Of a stretch of DNA of 19,279 nucleotides, positions 14,169 through 19,279 are shown in pieces (positions within the stretch are counted from its first letter, which is position 1; each line of letters opens with the position of its first letter). Position numbers and translations under genes: made by a program. Under the pieces are notes generated by a model. The model was not told the DNA's origin, ran no database searches, and saw nothing but the letters and a program-made list of their open reading frames with translations. The DNA comes from an uncultured Lachnospiraceae bacterium (lineage in GTDB: Bacteria; Bacillota; Clostridia; Lachnospirales; Lachnospiraceae): positions 1 to 19,279 of the forward strand of contig CACYBJ010000187.1 of the NCBI GenBank assembly GCA_902772565.1, written 5' to 3'.

Positions 14169-15359
14169 CTATTTTCTGTAAAAATTCAAATAAACCGGAA
14201 GCAGTTCCTTTATTGCTTCCACGGTATAATCGATTTCTTCCTGAGTATTATCCGGCGACAGGCTGAATCTGAGTGTGGTATCCAGATACTTACCCTCCAC
14301 TCCTATGGCCTGCAGGGTTCCGCTTATGGCCGGGTGGTTTGATGAACAGGCCGAGCCGCTGGAGCAGCATATGCCTTTCATTTCAAGTGCATGAAGCATA
14401 ACCTCGCTTCTTACATTGGGGAAGGAAACACTTAATACATGTGGTGCTGTCATTCTGATTCTTTCACCAAGGGATTTTTCATCTGACAGATTTTCAAAAA
14501 TCGCATTAAGCTTAATTCCCTCAATCTTAAGAAGAGCCTGTGCAAAATGCTCTTTAAGTGCATACATTTTGTCAACATACTCTTTTCTGTTTTCCGCATA
14601 TACCTTAAGGGCTTCGGCCATGCCTGCGATTCCCGGAACATTGTCCGTTCCGCTCCGCATGCCTTTTTGCTGGCCGCCGCCGAGAATCAGCGGATTGATC
14701 CTGGTTTTGTCTTTAATATAAAGGAATCCCACTCCTTTTGGGCCGCCGAACTTATGAGAACTTACGCTCATAAGATCGATGCCTTCCTTTTTGGGAATTA
14801 TCCTATACTTTGGATAGGCCTGGATGGCATCCACATGAAATGTAACATCGGGATTAACCTCTTTAACTGCCTTGGAAATGGCACCGATGTCATTAACGGC
14901 ACCGATTTCGTTATTAACAGCCATTATGCTGACAAGTATGGTTTCATCAGTTACAAGTTCTGCAACGCTCTTAGGATCCACAATACCGTTTGCATCGGGC
15001 TTTACATAATCCACCTTAAAGCCCTCTTCTTCGAGTGCTATCAAAGGATTATAGACGGATGCATGCTCATAGGCCGAGGAAATAATGTGCATTCCCTTTC
15101 TTCTCTTTGCATGAGCCGTTCCGAAAAGAGCCGTATTATTGGATTCCGTGCCTCCGGAAGTAAAGATTATCTCCTTTTCGGCACACTTAAGATCCTCCGA
15201 AATAACGCGTCTTGCGTCCCTTAAATAGGCAGATGCGTCCACTCCCTTTATGTGCAGGGAAGAAGGATTTCCGTAATCCGAAAAAAAGACCTTTTGCATT
15301 ACCGAAAAGGCCTCTTCGTTAAGCTTTGTTGTGGCTGCATTATCTAAATATACTTCCAA
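14169..15359 (-). CDS. cysteine desulfurase (NifS/IscS type), likely sulfur donor for ThiI
   Basis: 396 residues from the start chosen. It is a PLP enzyme that takes sulfur from cysteine as an enzyme-bound persulfide. It shows YLDNAATT near the N-terminus, TSGGTESNN, H99, HVDAIQ (D177, Q180), the PLP lysine K203 in SSHKFGGPKG, RSGTDN and the catalytic loop SSGSACSS with C338. I start it at TTG 15359-15357, which lies 6 bases after a GGAG site and gives MEVYLDNAATT; another TTG 12 bases earlier would place the GGAG inside the gene. It is 20 bases after rsmE and 13 before thiI. Its pairing with a rhodanese-less thiI points to a NifZ-like role in s4U synthesis, though it could also feed other sulfur pathways. 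Confidence 0.92.
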   Translation of the reverse strand: MEVYLDNAATTKLNEEAFSVMQKVFFSDYGNPSSLHIKGVDASAYLRDARRVISEDLKCAEKEIIFTSGGTESNNTALFGTAHAKRRKGMHIISSAYEHASVYNPLIALEEEGFKVDYVKPDANGIVDPKSVAELVTDETILVSIMAVNNEIGAVNDIGAISKAVKEVNPDVTFHVDAIQAYPKYRIIPKKEGIDLMSVSSHKFGGPKGVGFLYIKDKTRINPLILGGGQQKGMRSGTDNVPGIAGMAEALKVYAENRKEYVDKMYALKEHFAQALLKIEGIKLNAIFENLSDEKSLGERIRMTAPHVLSVSFPNVRSEVMLHALEMKGICCSSGSACSSNHPAISGTLQAIGVEGKYLDTTLRFSLSPDNTQEEIDYTVEAIKELLPVYLNFYRK

Positions 15360-15379
15360 AGTAATCTCCAAACTATATA

Positions 15380-16123
15380 CTATAAAGTCTCAGCTTTAAA
15401 CATCATAACAGAAAGGGTACAAAGCCCTGCGGTTTCCGTACGAAGTATTCTGCTGCCAAGGGATATGGCCTTGGCACCCATGCTTACGGCAAGTTCGGCT
15501 TCCTCGTCGGAAAAACCTCCTTCGGGACCTATAAATACGGCAGATGCCGGCTTTCTTACCGCCTGATTGATACACTCGTCGGCATATGCCATGCCCTTCA
15601 CGTTTTCATATGGAATGAGCACAGTATCGCACGTTTCCACCGCGGAAGTCAATGCATTTTTATAGCTTAAAGGCTCATGAACCACGGGAATAATGCTTCT
15701 TCCGGACTGTTTTGCGGCAGATTCAGAGATTCTGTTCCACCTTTCAACCTTTTCTTTTACCTTCCTGGGGTCGATTTTAACAACCGCTCTTTCGGTAATA
15801 ACAGGATAGATGTCATAGACCCCCAACTCTACGGCCTTTTGTATGATAAGCTCCATCTTATCTTTCTTGGGAAGGCCCTGATAAAGGGAAATTCTGATAC
15901 CAAGTTCGGTGTCCGCCATCTTTTTGGATTTGATAATAAGGCGCAGTTCATCCTTACTAGTATCGGCAATTTCGCACACATAAGTAAAGCCGGTACCGTC
16001 CGAAACATTAATGACATCACCGGCTTTCATGCGCATTACATTTTTTATGTGGTTTACATCACCGCCCGTTATACGTATTTCGTCATCGAAAACGTTTTCC
16101 GGGTCCACAAAGAATCCGCTCAC
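15380..16123 (-). CDS. rsmE: 16S rRNA m3U1498 methyltransferase RsmE
   Basis: 247 residues of the SPOUT superfamily, with an N-terminal PUA-like part and the C-terminal trefoil knot. The SAM-binding knot motifs are IGPEGGFSDEE (198-208) and LGSRILRTETAGL (222-234). It methylates N3 of U1498 in the 30S decoding region. The start is GTG at 16123-16121 behind a perfect GGAGG 5 bases upstream. The gap to prmA is 39 bases and contains a small palindrome (16138-16151). Order prmA-rsmE matches yqeT-yqeU of B. subtilis. Confidence 0.94.
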   Translation of the reverse strand: MSGFFVDPENVFDDEIRITGGDVNHIKNVMRMKAGDVINVSDGTGFTYVCEIADTSKDELRLIIKSKKMADTELGIRISLYQGLPKKDKMELIIQKAVELGVYDIYPVITERAVVKIDPRKVKEKVERWNRISESAAKQSGRSIIPVVHEPLSYKNALTSAVETCDTVLIPYENVKGMAYADECINQAVRKPASAVFIGPEGGFSDEEAELAVSMGAKAISLGSRILRTETAGLCTLSVMMFKAETL

Positions 16124-16162
16124 TTATACCTCCACTATCCGTACTTACGGAATATATTAAAG

Positions 16163-17143
16163 TCAGGCTTTCTTCGCAACCAGGCTTACCCAGTCGCCCA
16201 TTCTTAATACATCAACAATTTCAAATCCGTTTGAGTGCAGCCTGTCGGTTACTTCTTTCTCACGAACAGCAAGTATACCTGAGCTGATAAACAAACTGTT
16301 ATCATTCATGAAATCGGCTACAACATCGGACAGCGGCATTATGATATCCGCCAGAATATTGGCTACAACAACATCGTAGAATTTAAGTCCGAGGCGGGCT
16401 CTGAGAGCGCTGTCGTTAATTACATTGCCCTCGGAAAAAAGTGACATTCCGGGAGTATAGTTTTCGCCGATTTCGGCCTTTATACCGTTTACTCCGGAGT
16501 TTTCAACCGAAGTACTTACGGCTATGGGATCGATATCCGTACCTACCGTGCCTTCAGCACCGAGAAGCATGGAAGCCACTGATAAAATACCGCTTCCGCA
16601 GCCAAGGTCCAGAACCTTGTCACCGGCTTTCATATACTTTTTAAGAGCAAGTATGCAAAGTTTGGTAGTCTCATGGGCACCTGTACCGAAAGCGGTTCCG
16701 GGATCGATAAGGATTTCGATGTCTCCGGGTTTCTTTTCGGAAGATGTTTCCCATGTAGGCTTTACAACTATGGAATCATCGATTCTGAAAGGTTTGAAAA
16801 ACTCCTTCCAGTTGTTCATCCAGTCTTTGTCCTCTGTTTCGGAAACTGTTACCGTTACGTTGTCGGTATCCATAAAGAAGGACAATTCATCAAGCCCCTC
16901 TTTAACAAGAGCCAGTTTTTCATCCATATCCGAATCCACGTCAACGTAGCAGTTTACGAAGGCTGTATCGTCATTCTCGTCAAGTTCCGGAAGAATGTCA
17001 ATGAACATCTTCTTTACATCGGCTGCGGAAAGCTGCTTGTTATCGCATACTTCCACACCTTCAAAGCCCTTTTCAAGGAGCATGTCCGCAATAAGGCCTT
17101 CGTTTTCCGCTGTAGTTTTAACTGATATTTTTTTCCATTTCAT
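16163..17143 (-). CDS. prmA: ribosomal protein L11 methyltransferase PrmA
   Basis: 326 residues. The N-terminal substrate-binding domain contains DWMNNWKEFFKP (107-118). The catalytic domain has DPGTAFGTGAHETT (147-160), the SAM site DLGCGSGILS (179-188), GTDIDP (acidic SAM ligand) and the VANILADII motif near 260. It trimethylates lysines and the N-terminus of ribosomal protein L11. It begins 15 bases after the dnaJ stop with a poor ribosome site and belongs to the chaperone operon, as in Bacillus. Confidence 0.94.
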   Translation of the reverse strand: MKWKKISVKTTAENEGLIADMLLEKGFEGVEVCDNKQLSAADVKKMFIDILPELDENDDTAFVNCYVDVDSDMDEKLALVKEGLDELSFFMDTDNVTVTVSETEDKDWMNNWKEFFKPFRIDDSIVVKPTWETSSEKKPGDIEILIDPGTAFGTGAHETTKLCILALKKYMKAGDKVLDLGCGSGILSVASMLLGAEGTVGTDIDPIAVSTSVENSGVNGIKAEIGENYTPGMSLFSEGNVINDSALRARLGLKFYDVVVANILADIIMPLSDVVADFMNDNSLFISSGILAVREKEVTDRLHSNGFEIVDVLRMGDWVSLVAKKA

Positions 17144-17158
17144 ATGACTTACCGTAAT

Positions 17159-18286
17159 TTAGAATAGTTTCTTTTTCTTCTTGTCTGTTGCGGCAGTCTT
17201 TCCGTTTCTGCCTGTAAGAGAATCATCGAAATTGCGTAAAAGTTCTTTCTGCTGAGAATTGAGCTTTGTAGGCACCTCAACAACTAAAGTTACGTAATGA
17301 TCTCCTCTTACGTCCTTATTCTTAAGGGAAGGCACACCCTTTCCGCGAAGTCTGATCTTTGTTCCTGTCTGTGTTCCCGGCTTTACTTCGTAAAGAACAT
17401 CACCGTCAATGGTTGAAATCCTTACTTCACCGCCGAGGGCTGCAGTTGCATAAGACATAGGTGCAGATGAGAAAATGTCTCTGTCCGCTCTCTGGAAAAT
17501 AGGATGATCGCTTACATGTACTTCTACAAGAAGGTCTCCTCGCGGTCCGCCGTTTACGCCCGGCTCGCCCTTTCCTTTGATTCTGATGGCACGACCGTCA
17601 TCAATACCCGGAGGTACGGTAACCTTAATCTTCTTTCTGTTGGTTACATAGCCTGTACCGTAGCAGTCCTTACACTTGTCCTTAATGATCTTGCCGGTTC
17701 CGCGGCAGTCAGGACACTGTCTTACGTTTCTTACAACGCCGAAAAGTGACTGCTGGGTAAACACAACCTGACCTGTACCGTTACACTTGCCACAGTTATC
17801 TACGGAAGTTCCCGGCTTGGCACCGCTACCGCCACAGGTAGGACAATCCTCTTTTATGTTAAGTTCAAGTTCCTTTTCACATCCGAATACAGCCTCTTCA
17901 AAAGTAATTCTGATGGCTGTACGAACGCTGGCGCCCACCTTGGGACCGTTGGCATTTCTGCTGCCCCGTCCGAAGCCGTCACCGAAACCGAAAAGGTCAC
18001 TGAAAATATCGCCAAAATCAAATGAATTGAAATCGAAGCCGCCTGCTCCGCCGCCCTGCTCAAAAGCAGCATGACCGAACTGATCGTACTTTGCTCTCTT
18101 GTCTGCATCGGAAAGTACGGAATATGCCTCGCTGGCTTCCTTAAACTTTTCTTCGCATTCCTTGTCACCCGGATGCATATCGGGGTGATACTGCTTGGCA
18201 AGCTTACGATATGCTTTTTTAATTTCGTCTTCTGAAGCCCCCTTTGCTACTCCAAGGACCTCATAGTAATCTCTCTTCTCTGCCAT
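17159..18286 (-). CDS. dnaJ: chaperone DnaJ (type I J-protein)
   Basis: 375 residues with the full type I layout. The J domain (1-70) has the HPD triad at 34-36. A Gly/Phe region (about 75-110) follows. The zinc-binding domain has four CxxCxGxG repeats at 148, 165, 191 and 205. The C-terminal substrate-binding domains end before a basic tail, TDKKKKKLF. DnaJ delivers unfolded clients to DnaK and stimulates its ATPase. The ATG follows GGAG with 7 bases between. It is separated from dnaK by 142 bases holding a hairpin and a possible promoter, so it may be partly uncoupled from dnaK. Confidence 0.96.
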   Translation of the reverse strand: MAEKRDYYEVLGVAKGASEDEIKKAYRKLAKQYHPDMHPGDKECEEKFKEASEAYSVLSDADKRAKYDQFGHAAFEQGGGAGGFDFNSFDFGDIFSDLFGFGDGFGRGSRNANGPKVGASVRTAIRITFEEAVFGCEKELELNIKEDCPTCGGSGAKPGTSVDNCGKCNGTGQVVFTQQSLFGVVRNVRQCPDCRGTGKIIKDKCKDCYGTGYVTNRKKIKVTVPPGIDDGRAIRIKGKGEPGVNGGPRGDLLVEVHVSDHPIFQRADRDIFSSAPMSYATAALGGEVRISTIDGDVLYEVKPGTQTGTKIRLRGKGVPSLKNKDVRGDHYVTLVVEVPTKLNSQQKELLRNFDDSLTGRNGKTAATDKKKKKLF

Positions 18287-18306
18287 TTATTTCTCCATTA
18301 ATCAAC

Positions 18307-18323
18307 GTAAAGCGTCGCTTTAC
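18307..18323. promoter_or_regulatory. 17-base palindrome in the dnaJ leader, possible operator
   Basis: GTAAAGCG-T-CGCTTTAC is a perfect inverted repeat with 8-base arms and a 1-base centre. It directly follows a TATAAA-type -10 box (18324-18329) in the dnaJ direction, so it would cover the start of transcription. In RNA it could also fold as a 7-bp hairpin upstream of the ribosome site. It is not the HrcA/CIRCE box (TTAGCACTC-N9-GAGTGCTAA). Confidence 0.5.
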
Positions 18324-18353
18324 TTTATATTCATTTTCTAACGTCTTTCATAA
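18324..18353 (-). promoter_or_regulatory. possible internal promoter for dnaJ
   Basis: On the minus strand TTATGA (18348-18353), 18 bases, TATAAA (18324-18329). The -10 is good and the -35 weak. Its position between the dnaK-dnaJ hairpin and the palindrome makes it plausible. Confidence 0.35.
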
Positions 18354-18362
18354 ACCCACGAA

Positions 18363-18388
18363 AGGAGCCTTGCTTACGCAGGGCTCCT
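18363..18388 (-). terminator. dnaK-dnaJ intergenic hairpin (terminator or attenuator)
   Basis: An 11-bp stem with one G-T pair, AGGAGCCTTGC (18363-18373) and GCAGGGCTCCT (18378-18388), with a 4-base loop, 40 bases after the dnaK stop. The T-run after it on the minus strand is broken (TTTCGTGGGTTTATG), so stopping is probably partial. It could lower dnaJ output relative to dnaK or protect the dnaK mRNA end. Confidence 0.6.
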
Positions 18389-18428
18389 GACGCAGTTTTA
18401 CTGCTATGACAAACAATATTCTGAAGGA

Positions 18429-19279
18429 TTAAACTTCCTTGTACTCACCGTCTACAGCATCTTCGAAGCCATCCGGAGCACCCATGTCTGGACCGGCTGA
18501 TGCGCCTGCATCTGCACCGGCAGCACCCTGAGTCTGCTCATACATCTTCTGGAAGAGTGCCTGTGCACTGCCCATAAGCTTTTCTCTTGCAGCCTTAAGG
18601 TCTTCAACATCGGCATCTGTCATGCTCTCAGGAGTTGTTTTTGCAACAAGATCCTTAAGATTCTGAAGATCGTTTTCAACATCGCCCTTAAGAGTTGCAT
18701 CAAGCTTGTCGCCAACTTCTTCCATAGCCTTTTCTGTCTGAACAATGATGGAGTCGGCATCGTTTCTTACATCGATTGCTTCCTTCTTCTTCTTGTCCTG
18801 AGCTTCGAACTCGGCAGCTTCCTTTACAGCCTTTTCGATGTCTGCATCGGAAAGGTTGGAGCTGGAAGTAATTGTAATGTGCTGTTCCTTACCTGTTCCG
18901 AGATCCTTGGCAGATACGTTTACGATACCGTTTGCATCGATATCGAAAGTGACTTCGATCTGAGGAACACCTCTTCTTGCCGGTGGGATACCGTCAAGTC
19001 TGAACTGTCCGAGGGACTTGTTGTCACGCGCGAACTGTCTTTCACCCTGAAGAACGTTGATATCAACTGCTTCCTGATTGTCGGCTGCTGTTGAGAATAC
19101 CTGGCTCTTCTTTGTAGGAATAGTTGTATTTCTTTCAATGATCTTTGTAGCAACTCCGCCCATTGTCTCAATGGAAAGTGAAAGCGGTGTTACATCAAGA
19201 AGGAGGATGTCTCCTGCACCTGCATCGCCTGCAAGCTTACCACCCTGGATGGAAGCACCGATAGCTACGCACTCATCCG
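18429..19279 (-). CDS. dnaK: chaperone DnaK (Hsp70), C-terminal part (partial)
   Basis: The gene enters from the right edge already in frame (DECVAIGASIQGGKLAG) and 282 residues are visible, about the last 45 percent of the protein. It includes the end of the ATPase domain, the interdomain linker segment DILLLDVTPLSLSIET, the substrate-binding beta domain (SQVFSTAADNQ, NKSLGQFRLDGIPPARRG, FDIDANGIVNVSAKD) and the helical lid. The tail is rich in Gly, Ala and Asp and ends DGEYKEV. It is an ATP-driven folding chaperone. Promoter and regulator genes (hrcA, grpE) would lie outside the window. Confidence 0.97.
   Translation of the reverse strand, partial: DECVAIGASIQGGKLAGDAGAGDILLLDVTPLSLSIETMGGVATKIIERNTTIPTKKSQVFSTAADNQEAVDINVLQGERQFARDNKSLGQFRLDGIPPARRGVPQIEVTFDIDANGIVNVSAKDLGTGKEQHITITSSSNLSDADIEKAVKEAAEFEAQDKKKKEAIDVRNDADSIIVQTEKAMEEVGDKLDATLKGDVENDLQNLKDLVAKTTPESMTDADVEDLKAAREKLMGSAQALFQKMYEQTQGAAGADAGASAGPDMGAPDGFEDAVDGEYKEV

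Noticed and set aside
14547..15224. 225-codon plus-strand open frame
   Set aside because: Fully antisense to the cysteine desulfurase, no ribosome site, no recognisable motif. Similar long antisense frames at 15677-16207, 6239-6781 and 1104-1595 are rejected for the same reason.
16138..16151. TCCGTA-CT-TACGGA palindrome between prmA and rsmE
   Set aside because: Six-base arms with a two-base centre are too short to call as an operator or terminator, and there is no T-run or promoter nearby.
18287..18428. CIRCE (HrcA operator) ahead of dnaJ
   Set aside because: No TTAGCACTC or GAGTGCTAA half-site is present; the palindrome found has a different sequence.
1..19279. Mobile elements, phage genes, toxin-antitoxin or defence systems
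   Set aside because: No transposase, integrase, terminal repeats or defence-type motifs seen on either strand; genes are tightly packed core functions.

Overview
The window looks like a stretch of core chromosome from a Gram-positive anaerobe of the class Clostridia, most likely family Lachnospiraceae. This placement is an inference. It rests on the Bacillota-type gene orders (dnaK-dnaJ-prmA-rsmE and ireB-ruvX-DUF1292...mltG-trmR-trhP), RNase J, an IreB-family protein, the moderate-to-low GC content, the use of TTG and GTG starts, and secreted proteins with Thr/Pro linkers. Genus cannot be fixed from the sequence. Almost everything lies on the minus strand. Only a tRNA-Leu and one small HPr-like gene are on the plus strand. 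No gene-free stretch exceeds about 145 bases.

Right end, read on the minus strand from 19279 to 12980: the C-terminal part of dnaK, then dnaJ behind a hairpin and a possible promoter/operator. After these come prmA (methylates ribosomal protein L11), rsmE (16S rRNA m3U1498), a NifS/IscS-type cysteine desulfurase and thiI (tRNA s4U8). This is the classical chaperone operon tail with a sulfur-transfer pair added. A strong hairpin terminator at 12941-12972 separates thiI from the convergent plus-strand HPr-like gene. That gene has a near-consensus promoter but has lost the phosphoryl-carrier histidine.

Middle, 12584 to 4430: mtaB (ms2t6A37), then immediately after its stop a good extended -10 promoter. 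From there runs a tight nine-gene minus-strand run: ireB, ruvX, DUF1292, rnj (RNase J), a short MltG-like membrane protein without the catalytic domain, trmR, trhP (peptidase U32 family), and two membrane-attached CBM9-fold proteins of unknown role. The run ends at a bidirectional terminator shared with the convergent tRNA-Leu(CAA).

Left end: divergent from the tRNA is a zinc-finger (anti-sigma-like) membrane protein gene, followed 12 bases later by polA. The PolA has a modified 5'-nuclease entry segment and a dead proofreading domain. Beyond it lies the N-terminal part of a secreted CotH-kinase family protein, which runs off the window.

Functionally the window is rich in RNA maintenance: four tRNA modification steps (s4U8, ms2t6A37, and the ho5U34/mo5U34 pair), one rRNA methylation, one ribosomal protein methylation and RNase J. 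I saw no mobile element, CRISPR array, phage gene or defence system, and no wholly new multi-gene system. The points most worth a second look are the His-less HPr paralogue, the CBM9 pair at the end of a tRNA-modification operon, the short MltG-like protein, the orphan zinc-finger protein before polA, and the palindrome over the predicted dnaJ start site.
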